Assembly: GCF_036227125.1 (NCBI RefSeq)
Contig: NZ_CP109435.1
Coordinates: 3,534,001 to 3,598,000 of the forward strand
Reading direction: 5' to 3'
Length of the DNA: 64,000 nucleotides
Origin: Streptomyces sp. NBC_01485
GTDB lineage: Bacteria > Actinomycetota > Actinomycetes > Streptomycetales > Streptomycetaceae
The position numbers and the translations under genes are program-made. Within the stretch, counting starts at the first letter, position 1. Each line of letters starts with the position of its first letter. Below the pieces are notes generated by a model, which was not told where the DNA came from, searched no databases, and worked only from the letters and a program-made list of their open reading frames with translations. Below, one piece after another: positions 7,882 through 16,342 of this stretch.

Positions 7882-9357
7882 ATGATCCGACGCAGGACAC
7901 TGCTGGCGGCCACGGGCGGCGCGCTCTTCGGAGGAGCCCTCGCCACGGGCACCGCCCACGCCGACGCGACGATTTCCGTCAACCCTTCGACTACGTACGG
8001 CACTTGGGAGGGCTGGGGCACCTCCCTGGCCTGGTGGGCGAACGTCTTCGGCGCCCGGGACGACTTCGCCGACATCTTCTTCACGACCAAGTCGGTGTCC
8101 TACAACGGCAAAACCCTCCCCGGCCTCGGCCTCAACATCGCCCGCTACAACCTGGGCGCGTGCAGCTGGAACTCGGTGAGCGGCACGTCGATGACGGCCT
8201 CCGCCAACATCCCCGCGTTCAAGCAGATCGAGGGCTTCTGGCAGGACTGGAACAACGAGGACCCGACGTCCTCCGCCTGGGACTGGACGGCGGACGCGGC
8301 CCAGCGCGCGATGCTGCAGAAGGCGACGTCGCGGGGCGCCACGACGGAGCTGTTCGCCAACTCCCCCATGTGGTGGATGTGTCTGAACCACAACCCGTCG
8401 GGCGCCTCGGGCGGCGGCAACAACCTCCAGTCCTGGAACTACCGCCAGCACGCGTCCCATCTGGCCGCCGTGGCCCTCTACGCCAAGAACAACTGGGGCG
8501 TGAACTTCGCGACGGTCGACCCCTTCAACGAGCCGTCGTCCTCCTGGTGGACGGCGACCGGCACGCAGGAGGGCTGCCACATGGACGCGACCGTCCAGTC
8601 GGCCGTACTGCCGTACATACGCAGCGAGTTGGACAAGCGCGGCCTGACGTCGACGAAGATCTCGGCGAGCGACGAGACGAGCTACGACCTGGCGCGTACG
8701 ACGTGGAACTCGTTCTCGTCGACGACGAAGGGACTCGTGAACCGGGTCAACGTCCACGGCTACCAGGGCTCGGCCGGCCGCCGGGACCTGCTCTACACGG
8801 ACGTGGTGACGACGTCCGGCAAGGCGCTGTGGAACTCGGAGACGGGTGACAACGATGGCACGGGCCTGTCGATGGCGAGCAACCTGCTCTACGACTTCCG
8901 CTGGCTGCACCCGACGGCCTGGGTCTACTGGCAGGTCATGGACCCGTCGGTGAACTGGGCGATGATCGCGTACGACGCGAACACGCTGGCGGCGGGCGCG
9001 GTCACGACGAAGTACTACGTGATGGCCCAGTTCAGCCGTCACATCCGGCCGGGCATGACGATCCTCGACACGGGCGTGAGCTACGCGGCGGCGGCGATCG
9101 ACAAGACGGCGAAACGCCTGGTGATCGTGGCCGCGAACACCTCGTCGTCAGCCCAGACCCTCACCTTCGACCTCTCCCGCTTCACGACGGTGAGCGGCGG
9201 CTCGGGCGGCCTGGTCCCCCGCTGGAACACGGCGACGAACGGCTCCGGCGACCTCTACACCTCCCACTCGGACACCCACCTGACCGGCAAGACGATCAGC
9301 GTGCCGTTCGCGGCAGGGGCGGTACAGACCCTCCAGGTGGACGGAGTGACGATCTAG
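7882..9357 (+). CDS. Secreted GH30-like glycoside hydrolase
   Basis: A 491-aa secreted glycosidase resembling endo-beta-1,6-galactanases of family GH30. It begins with a twin-arginine-type signal (MIRRRTLLAATGG) ending near THADA. The TIM-barrel domain covers about residues 35-400, with the acid/base Glu in VDPFNEPSSS and the probable nucleophile Glu in LWNSETGDND. The C-terminal ~80 residues form the usual beta-sandwich. GGAGAAG at 7873 supports the ATG at 7882 over the upstream ATG at 7831. It probably releases sugars from plant arabinogalactan. No cell-wall sorting signal is present although a sortase gene lies alongside. Confidence 0.85.
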   Translation: MIRRRTLLAATGGALFGGALATGTAHADATISVNPSTTYGTWEGWGTSLAWWANVFGARDDFADIFFTTKSVSYNGKTLPGLGLNIARYNLGACSWNSVSGTSMTASANIPAFKQIEGFWQDWNNEDPTSSAWDWTADAAQRAMLQKATSRGATTELFANSPMWWMCLNHNPSGASGGGNNLQSWNYRQHASHLAAVALYAKNNWGVNFATVDPFNEPSSSWWTATGTQEGCHMDATVQSAVLPYIRSELDKRGLTSTKISASDETSYDLARTTWNSFSSTTKGLVNRVNVHGYQGSAGRRDLLYTDVVTTSGKALWNSETGDNDGTGLSMASNLLYDFRWLHPTAWVYWQVMDPSVNWAMIAYDANTLAAGAVTTKYYVMAQFSRHIRPGMTILDTGVSYAAAAIDKTAKRLVIVAANTSSSAQTLTFDLSRFTTVSGGSGGLVPRWNTATNGSGDLYTSHSDTHLTGKTISVPFAAGAVQTLQVDGVTI

Positions 9358-9417
9358 GAACCTCCAGGGACCTCAAGGAACCTCTAGGGACCTCCCGGAA
9401 CCTCTAGGACCGGGCCC
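9358..9417. repeat. Three 20-bp tandem direct repeats
   Basis: Units at 9358-9377, 9378-9397 and 9398-9417 follow the pattern GAACCTCYAGGGACCTC plus three bases, the third copy diverging at its end. They start immediately after the stop codon of the GH30-like gene. No hairpin of terminator strength is obvious; the role is unknown. Confidence 0.6.
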
Positions 9418-9507
9418 CTCCAGGAGTTTTCGGAGCCGTGAGCCGGGGGCGGCCCCTGGCCTGCAGCTATCTCCTCTTTGTCATCGGCGGGCAGTACCGT
9501 GTCGTGC

Positions 9508-10533
9508 ATGCGCCCCGACACGCCTGCCGAGAACGTCGACCACACCGCCGAAGCGGCACGCCTGGAGCGGACCGCCGGCCTGTATCCCGAGGACGCGGAG
9601 GCCCTGCTGCTGCAGGCCGCGGCCCACCTGGAACTGGCCGGCGACCGCCCCGCCGCGACGACCCTGTACGACCGCCTCCTGACCTCCTCGGACGGTCCGG
9701 AGACCCTGGACAGCCCCCACCTGGTCCGCGCCCTGAAGGCGTCGAACCTGTGGGAGTACGGCCACGAGGCCGAGGCCAGAGCGATCATCGACGGCATCCG
9801 CGCCGCGGCCCCCCGCGACCCGGCCCCCTGGGTGATCGTCGCGGAGTCCCTGGAATCCCACGACGAGCTGGAAGCGGCGCAGGAGACGTTCACGGAGGGG
9901 GTGACCCTGCTCCTGAAAAACGTGACAGAACCGCCGTATGTGTCACATCCGCTGCTCTTCGGCCGCCACCGCGTACGCAGGATGCTGGGCGCGTCCCACG
10001 ACGACTGGGACGTCCTCGCGGACACCCTGCACTCCTCCCCCGTCTCCCTGGACGAACTCCACGACCCGAAGCGCGTCTGGTCCCTGGGCTCCGACAACCC
10101 GGCAGAACTGGAGGCGGAGATCTCCCGCCTCCGAGCCGAGTTGGGCGCGTATCGGGAGGCCCTGTCCCGCCCGTTCCCGGTGGCGGTCCTGCACTGGCCG
10201 GCGACCGAACTGACGGAGCTGATCGCCGCTTATCCCTCGCTGGAGGCGGAGTACCCCACGCACGAGGAGCACCTCGGGACGATAGAAGCGTCGCTGAGGG
10301 AGCTGGCCGCTTCGGGGACGGGGAACCTCGGCATCGTCACGGGAACGGTGCCGTCGTACGAGGCCTTCGCGGCCTCGGAGGCGTCGTCACCGGGCGACGC
10401 GGACCTGCTGCCGCAGTATGCGACGACGTTGGCGGCGAGGGGGCGGGCTGTGGGGTGGCCTCCGGAGCGGGGGGCGTCTTGTTGGTGTGGGTCGGGGCAC
10501 GTCTACACGGAGTGCCATGGGGTTGAGGCCTGA
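9508..10533 (+). CDS. TPR-like protein with C-terminal SEC-C motif
   Basis: A 341-aa cytoplasmic protein. The N-terminal ~180 residues contain helical repeats of TPR type (for example AEAARLERTAGLYPEDAEAL and AEARAIIDGIRAAAPRDPAP). The C terminus ends with the zinc-binding SEC-C motif CWCGSGHVYTECHG, as found at the end of SecA and in various nucleic-acid or protein-binding proteins. The ATG at 9508 is the last plausible start before the repeats; 9478 would add ten residues. Function unknown. It marks the left border of the restriction-modification locus. Confidence 0.75.
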   Translation: MRPDTPAENVDHTAEAARLERTAGLYPEDAEALLLQAAAHLELAGDRPAATTLYDRLLTSSDGPETLDSPHLVRALKASNLWEYGHEAEARAIIDGIRAAAPRDPAPWVIVAESLESHDELEAAQETFTEGVTLLLKNVTEPPYVSHPLLFGRHRVRRMLGASHDDWDVLADTLHSSPVSLDELHDPKRVWSLGSDNPAELEAEISRLRAELGAYREALSRPFPVAVLHWPATELTELIAAYPSLEAEYPTHEEHLGTIEASLRELAASGTGNLGIVTGTVPSYEAFAASEASSPGDADLLPQYATTLAARGRAVGWPPERGASCWCGSGHVYTECHGVEA

Positions 10534-10561
10534 GGGGTGCTCTACCGAGGTCGCCGGAACC

Positions 10562-10592
10562 GCTAAGCCCTTGAAGATCACCGGCGCTTAGC
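10562..10592. terminator. Weak hairpin after the SEC-C gene
   Basis: GCTAAGC (10562-10568) pairs with GCTTAGC (10586-10592) across 17 bp, 29 bp downstream of the preceding stop codon. It is a possible terminator; the remaining ~160 bp before the NaeI-type gene holds no clear gene. Confidence 0.4.
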
Positions 10593-10750
10593 CGGCATCC
10601 GAACACACAGGAAACCCATCCCACGAACCTGACGGGCCCGCTCTGCCCGTACAGGGGGACCTTGCTGGTGCGGGCTGACAACTACCCAACAAACGGGCGA
10701 GAATCAGCTTCCCCGTCTTCAGTTGAACGACCCAAGCGATGGAGTAACGC

Positions 10751-11662
10751 GTGCCACGGCTCATCCTTCAGCTACCAGGAGAGATCTGCACAAACACAGA
10801 TTCTGGAGAGCACCTACTGCTCGCGCCTGAGGACGACACTGAGCTGCAGTCGGTCGCCGCCTGGCTGGGTACCCACCCTGTCGCCGAGTTCTACACCGAC
10901 GCGATTCGCAACTCGATCGACTACGTACTCGACGGCGGCAAGACAGGAAGGTTTGATTTGCTATCGCCCGAGGTGCATCCGGGCGAGCGTGCCTCGGTGG
11001 GAGCAAAACTCGAGTATGAAGTCCTTCGGACCTTCCAGTTGCCGAAGACCAAGCCCCTGGACACTCATATTGCCGACGCTCCGGTGGACATAAAGGCGAC
11101 CGTTGGCGCAAATTGGGCAATCCCGACCGAAGCCCACTGTCAGCTATGCATCTGCACTCAGATACAACTCAAGAACAACCGACACAGGTCTTGGCTCGTC
11201 CGCGCCCATCGATCGTGGCTTTATCGAGGCAAGGGCAACAAGGACCAGAAGCGTGGCCTCGCAGTGCACGCGCGAGACCACTGGAGCATGCCGCTGTACG
11301 ACTGGACCGATCTGCCCATCAACCCACTGCGCTACTTGACCGAAGAACAAGCTGCTGAAGTACTCGCCAAGAGACCAGGTCAGGTTCAGCGCATGCTGAA
11401 GATGTTTCATTACCTGGAAGGGCACATCATCCCCAGGAACGTCTTCCTCACCGTGGGGGCGGGCAAACAGGATCCCATGCGCCGCGCCCGCCAACTACGA
11501 GACAAGGCGGCAGAGCAGGGGCTCACAGTTCTGTGTGGCACCTGGACGGAGTCTCGGGACCAAGCCACCGCGCGCGGTATTGCCCTCCGCACTGGAGAGT
11601 GGATTGCACTGCGTGAGAATGCTGAAGAAATCAATCAAGAAGCCGAAGCACAGTCTGGCTGA
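10751..11662 (+). CDS. NaeI-type type II restriction endonuclease
   Basis: A 303-aa protein similar in length and sequence to NaeI (known target GCCGGC). The active-site residues E88, D104, D113 and K115 have exactly the spacing of NaeI E70, D86, D95 and K97 (E-x15-D-x8-D-x-K), seen in AKLEYE...LDTHIADAPVDIKAT. The rest matches the NaeI C-terminal DNA-binding domain. The GTG start has GGAG six bases upstream. It forms a convergent locus with the C5-methyltransferase at 12161-13381 and is 24 bp from the vsr gene, probably in one transcript. GC content and codon use are lower than in flanking genes, which suggests horizontal acquisition. GCCGGC is the predicted site by homology only. Confidence 0.88.
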   Translation: MPRLILQLPGEICTNTDSGEHLLLAPEDDTELQSVAAWLGTHPVAEFYTDAIRNSIDYVLDGGKTGRFDLLSPEVHPGERASVGAKLEYEVLRTFQLPKTKPLDTHIADAPVDIKATVGANWAIPTEAHCQLCICTQIQLKNNRHRSWLVRAHRSWLYRGKGNKDQKRGLAVHARDHWSMPLYDWTDLPINPLRYLTEEQAAEVLAKRPGQVQRMLKMFHYLEGHIIPRNVFLTVGAGKQDPMRRARQLRDKAAEQGLTVLCGTWTESRDQATARGIALRTGEWIALRENAEEINQEAEAQSG

Positions 11663-11686
11663 AGCAGATGCAGGAGTGGACTCCCA

Positions 11687-12160
11687 GTGCCCAACTCTGA
11701 GGATTGGACCCCACCCACGGGGTCATGGGCATCCTCCGCGGCGCGTCGCCGGAACATGCAAGCCATCCGGAACCGGGACACCAAACCGGAATGGCTGATC
11801 CGGAGACTCGTGCACGCCCGAGGACTGCGCTACCGGGTCGCCGCCAAGCCACTTCCAAACCTCCGCCGGACCGCCGATATGGTCTTCGGCCCGACGAAGG
11901 TGGCTGTCTTCATCGACGGCTGCTACTGGCACGGCTGCCCTGAACACTACGTGCCACCGAAGACCAACCCGGGCTACTGGTCAGACAAAGTAGCCCGGAA
12001 CATGGCCCGCGACCGGGACACCGACCAGCGTCTGGAGGACGCGGGCTGGACGGTGCTCCGGTTCTGGGAACACGAACGCTCGGAAGACTGCGCCGAACGT
12101 ATTGCCGCCGAGGTGGAGAAAAGTCGCGACGGAGCCCGGAAGGCAGGAGAGGGTCTCTGA
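11687..12160 (+). CDS. vsr: Very short patch repair (Vsr) endonuclease
   Basis: A 157-aa Vsr endonuclease, which nicks DNA 5' of the T in T:G mismatches formed when 5-methylcytosine deaminates. Family signs are MQAIRNRDTKPEWLIRRLVHARGLRYR, the catalytic Asp in RTADMVF (D64), the structural zinc ligands around CYWHGCPEHY (C79, H82, C84) and the FWEHE segment. The GTG at 11687 follows CAGGAG. It sits between the restriction gene and the methyltransferase gene, so it presumably repairs mutations at methylated sites of this system. Its stop codon abuts that of the convergent methyltransferase. Confidence 0.92.
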   Translation: MPNSEDWTPPTGSWASSAARRRNMQAIRNRDTKPEWLIRRLVHARGLRYRVAAKPLPNLRRTADMVFGPTKVAVFIDGCYWHGCPEHYVPPKTNPGYWSDKVARNMARDRDTDQRLEDAGWTVLRFWEHERSEDCAERIAAEVEKSRDGARKAGEGL

Positions 12161-12179
12161 TCAGCCCTTCTGCTGATCA
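12158..12179. terminator. Short hairpin overlapping two convergent stop codons
   Basis: TGATCAGC (12158-12165) and GCTGATCA (12172-12179) form a perfect 8-bp inverted repeat with a 6-bp loop. It contains the stop codons of both vsr and the methyltransferase gene. It may be a compact bidirectional terminator. Confidence 0.5.
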
Positions 12180-13381
12180 CGCTCCCGGGCCGCTTTCAGC
12201 ACGTCGATGATCGACTTACCGACGGCCTTGGCGACAGGCGGCGGGAACGCATTGCCAATCTGGCGGTACTGCGCGGTCTTCCCACCGGAGAAATCCCACT
12301 CGTCCGGGAAGCCCTGGATGATTGCGGCTTGCCGCACGGTGAGCATAGGACCGTCAGAGCCGAAGAGGTCTCGGTCCTCCGTCTCCTTCTCTGCGCATTT
12401 CTCGATGTCGTTAGCGACGCCCATGCCAGAAACGCCAAGCTGCTTCCAGGCCGCCTTCGCACGGCTGGGTCCCAGGTCAGCGCCGCCGTGCTTCTTTGAC
12501 CCGCCGACAAGAGTGGGAGCAATACCGCCACCCTTTCCCTTGAGTTCGGCATCACGGCCGCGAGCCTTCTGGAGCCACTGGTCGAACTTCTCGTGTGCCA
12601 GCTCTGAGTACGCTCCGTTGAAATACCGTCCGTAACGCTCGCGCATGGACGGCTCAAGGCTCTCTGCGACACTGACCGGATCCCCGTGCGTAGGCGTGGG
12701 CCATTCGTACTTAAGGTCCTTGATGACATCGTCCCGGAACGCGACGAGGATGGCGCGAGGCCTCAACTGTGGCACCCCGAAGTCACTGGCTTCCAGGACG
12801 TCCCACCTACATACGGTGTAGTCGAGCCCCTTGTCGGTAACCAGCTCCCCGTTTTCACCCCGGTAAGTACCGCCCTCAAGGCGTGCCTTGATGTAGTCGC
12901 GGTAGTCCGAGAACTTCGGATCCATGATTCCTCGGACGTTCTCGATCATCACCGCCCGCGGCCTGAGGGTATCGACCAGTTCCAGCATGCGCGGAAAGAG
13001 GTCTCGCTCGTCGTCCTTGCCGAGTTGCTTCCCTGCGTGGGAGAACGGGGGGCATGGGACCCCGCCGGCCAGCAGGTCCAGATCTTCCGGCTTCAGGAGT
13101 TCGGCGCCCTTGCTCAGATCCCGGAAGGGCTCAAATTCCTTGACGTCGGCCGACAGGACGTCGCAGTTCTCCCGCTCCCACGACCACACCTCGTGGTCAT
13201 CGATGTTCAACCTGAGCGTGTCAACCGCGTGCTGGTCGATCTCAACCAGAGCCAGATGCCCGAAACCCGCCTGATGCAGACCGATCGCCTGGCCACCTGC
13301 GCCAGCACAGATCTCGATCGACGTGAACTCGGGCTCCGTCCGCGCCATGGCGGCACCCTCGGGTTCCTTCATGTGGGTCAT
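12161..13381 (-). CDS. DNA (cytosine-5-)-methyltransferase of the NaeI-type system
   Basis: A 406-aa C5-cytosine methyltransferase. Motif I is SIEICAGAGGQAIGLHQAGF, motif IV PCPPFS carries the catalytic Cys (C110), motif VI is MIENVRG (E146-N147-V148), motif VIII lies around RPRAILVAF, and motifs IX-X are at the C terminus (TVRQAAIIQGFPDEW, YRQIGNAFPPPVAKAVG). The ATG at 13381 has a strong AAGGAGG a few bases upstream; an ATG at 13348 is an alternative. It is convergent with the restriction and vsr genes and divergent from the HNH gene. It should methylate the site cut by the neighbouring NaeI-type enzyme. Confidence 0.93.
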   Translation of the reverse strand: MTHMKEPEGAAMARTEPEFTSIEICAGAGGQAIGLHQAGFGHLALVEIDQHAVDTLRLNIDDHEVWSWERENCDVLSADVKEFEPFRDLSKGAELLKPEDLDLLAGGVPCPPFSHAGKQLGKDDERDLFPRMLELVDTLRPRAVMIENVRGIMDPKFSDYRDYIKARLEGGTYRGENGELVTDKGLDYTVCRWDVLEASDFGVPQLRPRAILVAFRDDVIKDLKYEWPTPTHGDPVSVAESLEPSMRERYGRYFNGAYSELAHEKFDQWLQKARGRDAELKGKGGGIAPTLVGGSKKHGGADLGPSRAKAAWKQLGVSGMGVANDIEKCAEKETEDRDLFGSDGPMLTVRQAAIIQGFPDEWDFSGGKTAQYRQIGNAFPPPVAKAVGKSIIDVLKAARERDQQKG

Positions 13382-13542
13382 GCCCCCTCCTTACAGCCGT
13401 GCAGCGGCAGACACATCTTGCAATCCACCATCACTGAGGGTGACAGACCCCACTGACAACGAGACCTCACCAAGTGTGCAGCACGCCCCGCGGTTCGCTG
13501 AATACACCCTCCGCCACACCGAACACTCATACGATATGGCTC

Positions 13543-14292
13543 ATGCGGATACCGTCGTGGACTGAGGACGAGCTGCTGCTCGCCGGGGCACTCGTAGTGA
13601 AGAACGGCTGGCGCGAACTTCGGACCCACGACCCGGAGGTACAGGAGCTGTCGGAGCTGCTCCGCTCGCTGCCTATCCACGAACCCGAAGCGCTCGCGCT
13701 GCCGAGCTTCCGGTCTCCCGCCAGCGTCAGCCACAAGACCAGCGATTTCATGACCAACCACGGGCTCTACAGCGGCAGGGCTACCCGATGCGGCAAACCC
13801 ACACTGCTCATGATCGATGCCTTCACGGAACGTGAGGCCGAGATGCTCCAAGCCGCTCAAGCCATCGAAGAGGGCATCGGCACGGGTGAACTGCACCTCA
13901 TCCCCCCACAGCCCGACGAGGTCGACGAGACGGGGGCCAGCGCCATCGAGGGACGTCTCCTTGTCCGCTGGGCGCTCGCACGTGAGCGGAACCCGAAACT
14001 CCGCGCCCAGAAGATCAAGCAGATGCGGCAACACGGAGGCCCGCTCCGGTGCGAGGTGTGCGACTTCGATTTCGCCCGCACCTACGGGGATCTGGGCGAG
14101 GGCTACATCGAAGTGCACCACATCACTCCCCTCCACATCTCCGGAACGCGGGAGACCAAACTCGACGACCTGGCATGCGTCTGTGCCAATTGCCACCGCA
14201 TGTGCCACAGATGCCGTCCCGGAGAATCGTGGCGTACACCGGCAGTCCTCCGGGAGTGGATCCGCAAGTCCAGCCCGGAAGGCACCCACTAG
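13543..14292 (+). CDS. HNH endonuclease, defence-associated type
   Basis: A 249-aa HNH nuclease. The C-terminal zinc-finger HNH fold has CEVC (C170, C173), the catalytic pair HH in YIEVHHITPLH (192-193), and CANCHRMCH (C214, C217, H218). The N-terminal ~100 residues contain the FRSPASVSHKTSDF...GLYSGR pattern seen in several actinobacterial HNH proteins, perhaps a DNA-recognition domain. It is divergent from the methyltransferase, so it may belong to the same defence locus, for example as a modification-dependent nuclease; this is inference. Its stop codon overlaps that of the convergent ATP-binding gene. Confidence 0.8.
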   Translation: MRIPSWTEDELLLAGALVVKNGWRELRTHDPEVQELSELLRSLPIHEPEALALPSFRSPASVSHKTSDFMTNHGLYSGRATRCGKPTLLMIDAFTEREAEMLQAAQAIEEGIGTGELHLIPPQPDEVDETGASAIEGRLLVRWALARERNPKLRAQKIKQMRQHGGPLRCEVCDFDFARTYGDLGEGYIEVHHITPLHISGTRETKLDDLACVCANCHRMCHRCRPGESWRTPAVLREWIRKSSPEGTH

Positions 14293-14921
14293 GCCACGTC
14301 CGCCTCGGCTTCGTAGTGCATCTGCGCTCGGTCGAGGACGTCGTCCGGGTCGTGGCCGCGGGCAGCGGTCCAGTGGAGCAGGTCGGCGATCAGCGCGACC
14401 GCTGACTCCGCAAGTCCCGCGTCACGCCTTCTTCCCTGCAGAGCGTTGCCCCTGTCGACGCTTTGATAGTTCTCAAGCGCCGCGACGGCCCGTTCGATGC
14501 GCTGGCAGGCGGATCCTGAGCTAATCGAGATCTCACACCACACCGCCTTGCCCGCCGCTGTGAGCACTGTTCCCCAATCGACTGCCAGCGATGCCAGCAG
14601 GTGCAGGCCGCGGCCACACACGTCGTCGCATCCAGCCGACTTCAGCGAGGGAAGGCTCTGGCTCTTGTCATGGACTTCGAGCCGCAGCCGCTCTCCCTTC
14701 CACTCAAGGATCAGAGTCGCCGACGCCCCCTCGCCGACGTGCTTGACGACGTTGGTGGCCAGCTCTGTGACGAGCAGCTCTGCTTCGTCGACCACGACAG
14801 GCATGCCCCACTGGCTCAGTTGCTTGGAGGCCGCTCTCCGGAGAAGGCGCACTTCCGCCGGCGCCGCCTCAAACGGCAGGACACAGCGGAGTCGGGGCTC
14901 GATGACGTCGTAGCCAGGCAT
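14289..14921 (-). CDS. ATP-binding (HATPase_c, RsbW/AbaA-like) protein with C-terminal extension
   Basis: A 210-aa protein with a histidine-kinase-like ATPase domain (about residues 15-130: VDEAELLVTELATNVVKHV as N box, SAGCDDVCGRGLHLLASLA as G box). Such stand-alone ATPases act as anti-sigma or regulatory partners in Streptomyces. The last ~75 residues (LIADLLHWTAARGHDPDDVLDRAQMHYEAE) look like a separate helical module found in other Streptomyces proteins, so this may be a fusion. The start at 14921 follows GGGAGGAG; the longer frame to 15011 has no such site. It is divergent from the XRE/DUF397 pair. Confidence 0.8.
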   Translation of the reverse strand: MPGYDVIEPRLRCVLPFEAAPAEVRLLRRAASKQLSQWGMPVVVDEAELLVTELATNVVKHVGEGASATLILEWKGERLRLEVHDKSQSLPSLKSAGCDDVCGRGLHLLASLAVDWGTVLTAAGKAVWCEISISSGSACQRIERAVAALENYQSVDRGNALQGRRRDAGLAESAVALIADLLHWTAARGHDPDDVLDRAQMHYEAEADVA

Positions 14922-15012
14922 GGCTACTCCTCCCTCCCAGGCCACGCACATACTGCGCCTGCCGTGTCCGTACGGCTGCACTGCGTAGCGATCTGAGAAC
15001 GAGCATGGCATG

Positions 15013-15037
15013 GAGAAGTCTCGCTGTGTAACTTCTC
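15013..15037. promoter_or_regulatory. Inverted repeat between ATP-binding and XRE genes
   Basis: GAGAAGT (15013-15019) and ACTTCTC (15031-15037) form a perfect 7-bp inverted repeat in the divergent intergenic region. By position it is a candidate operator for the XRE regulator; the second set at 48 kb has a longer palindrome in the equivalent place. Confidence 0.45.
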
Positions 15038-15138
15038 ACGAGAATCCATCGAGTGAATCTGATGGTGAGGCCGCCTCCCGACTGCCTAGCCTGATGAGGT
15101 TCTCCGGGCCTGCCGCCCGGCCATGGCGAAGGAGCCGC

Positions 15139-15984
15139 ATGTCCGAACGGACCACAACCCGCCGCCGCCAACTGGGCGTGACGATGCGCAAGTTGCGCGC
15201 CCGCAAGGGACTGACCCTGGAGGAGGCCGGGCGGCTCGTCGGCGTGTCCAAGGCGACAGTCAGCCGGTACGAGACCACGGCCGGGACGGTCAAGTGGCTC
15301 GTCATCGACGCGTTGTGCCGGGAGTACGGGGCAACTGAGGCCGAGCGCAAAGCCGTTGTGAACATCGCCAAGGACGCCAAGCAGCAAGGCTGGTGGAGTT
15401 CTTTCGCCGACTCCATCCCGGAGAGCATGAACCTGCTGCTCACGCTTGAGGACGAAGCCGTGCGCGAGAGTCACTTCTCGTGTGTCTACGTCCCGGGCCT
15501 GCTGCAGACGCGCGCTTACAGTACGGCGCTGCAGAGAGCCAACGAAGTGCCCCTGGCCCCCGCCGAGATCGATCGCCTGGTCGACATCCGCATGAAGCGG
15601 CAGGAGATCCTCGCTCGCCCGAAGCCCCTGCGCCTGTGGGCGATCCTCGACGAGTCCGTGATCCGCCGCGTCGTCGGGTCACCTCAGGTCATGCAGGAGC
15701 AGCTCGACCGACTACTCGCAGCGAACGAGTCTCCTCACATCACGCTTCAGGTACTCCCCTTCTCCAAAGGAGCCCACGCTGCCGCACTGGGAAGCTTCGT
15801 CATCATCGGCGGCACCGAGCCGGCTCTCGATGTGGTCTACGTCGACTTCCACACGGGCTCCCTCTTCCTGGAGAAGGAGGAGGAGCTGGAGCGATACAGA
15901 CTTGCGTTCGAGTACCTCCAGGCACAAGCGTTGGACATGGAGGCCTCCTCCGCCATGATTCATCGCGCCCGCAAGGAGTTGTGA
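15139..15984 (+). CDS. XRE-family regulator with DUF5753 domain
   Basis: A 281-aa DNA-binding protein. Residues about 10-65 form a Cro/CI helix-turn-helix (MRKLRARKGLTLEEAGRLVGVSKATVSRYE) and the remainder is a DUF5753 domain (YVPGLLQTRAYSTAL, ESVIRRVVGSPQVMQEQLDRLL, LQVLPFSKGAH). This is the WhiJ-like class of Streptomyces regulators. AAGGAG precedes the ATG at 15139. The stop codon abuts the ATG of the DUF397 gene, so the two are translationally coupled. Confidence 0.9.
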   Translation: MSERTTTRRRQLGVTMRKLRARKGLTLEEAGRLVGVSKATVSRYETTAGTVKWLVIDALCREYGATEAERKAVVNIAKDAKQQGWWSSFADSIPESMNLLLTLEDEAVRESHFSCVYVPGLLQTRAYSTALQRANEVPLAPAEIDRLVDIRMKRQEILARPKPLRLWAILDESVIRRVVGSPQVMQEQLDRLLAANESPHITLQVLPFSKGAHAAALGSFVIIGGTEPALDVVYVDFHTGSLFLEKEEELERYRLAFEYLQAQALDMEASSAMIHRARKEL

Positions 15985-16185
15985 ATGTCCGCCGGCCCCC
16001 CTCAGCCTCCCTCCGAGCCCGTCTGGTTCAAGTCGTCGTACAGCGGCGGTAATACGACCGAGTGCGTGGAGACCGCCGCCGTGCCCGCTGGTGTGCTGGT
16101 GCGGGATTCCAAGGCGCCGGATGGCCCTTGGGTGTCGGTGTCGGCTGAGGCCTGGTCCAGGTTCGTGGGTGCCGCGGTGGAGTGA
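15985..16185 (+). CDS. DUF397-domain protein
   Basis: A 66-aa protein of the DUF397 family (the family that includes the developmental protein BldB). Typical features are WFKSSYSGGNTTECVETA, VLVRDSKAPDGPW and a C-terminal WSRFV. It starts directly after the XRE gene and probably binds or modulates it; XRE-DUF397 pairs have been described as linked regulatory or toxin-antitoxin-like modules in Streptomyces. Confidence 0.9.
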   Translation: MSAGPPQPPSEPVWFKSSYSGGNTTECVETAAVPAGVLVRDSKAPDGPWVSVSAEAWSRFVGAAVE

Positions 16186-16234
16186 TCTACGGGTGCTCCC
16201 GGTTTATACGGCCATGCTGCGATGATGCCGAGCG

Positions 16235-16342
16235 AACCGCCGGGAGCGCCCCGGCGGTGAGCAGGTAGCCGAGTTGTGCGGCCATCGCGTCCGCGTCGCC
16301 GAGCTGGTGGTAGAGCACTGCCTCTTCTACGTCGGTGAGTGT
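16235..16342 (-). pseudogene. Remnant of a DUF5753 regulator
   Basis: In the minus frame spanning 16187-16471, a stretch of about 36 residues (LTDVEEAVLYHQLGDADAMAAQLGYLLTAGALPAV region) matches the DUF5753 core, where intact relatives read EEAVLR..VGD..VMA.QLG.LL..A.LP.V. No helix-turn-helix or C terminus accompanies it. It is a degraded XRE/DUF5753 gene left in the 16186-16544 gap; nothing else is visible there. Confidence 0.6.

Noticed and set aside
6592..9042. 816-codon minus frame across the sortase and GH30-like genes
   Set aside because: Basic low-complexity translation, antisense to the GH30-like gene and out of frame with the sortase.
9931..9953. GTGACA...TGTCAC inverted repeat as another member of the TGACAC hairpin family
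   Set aside because: It is only 6 bp long and lies inside the coding region of the SEC-C protein, so it is probably chance.
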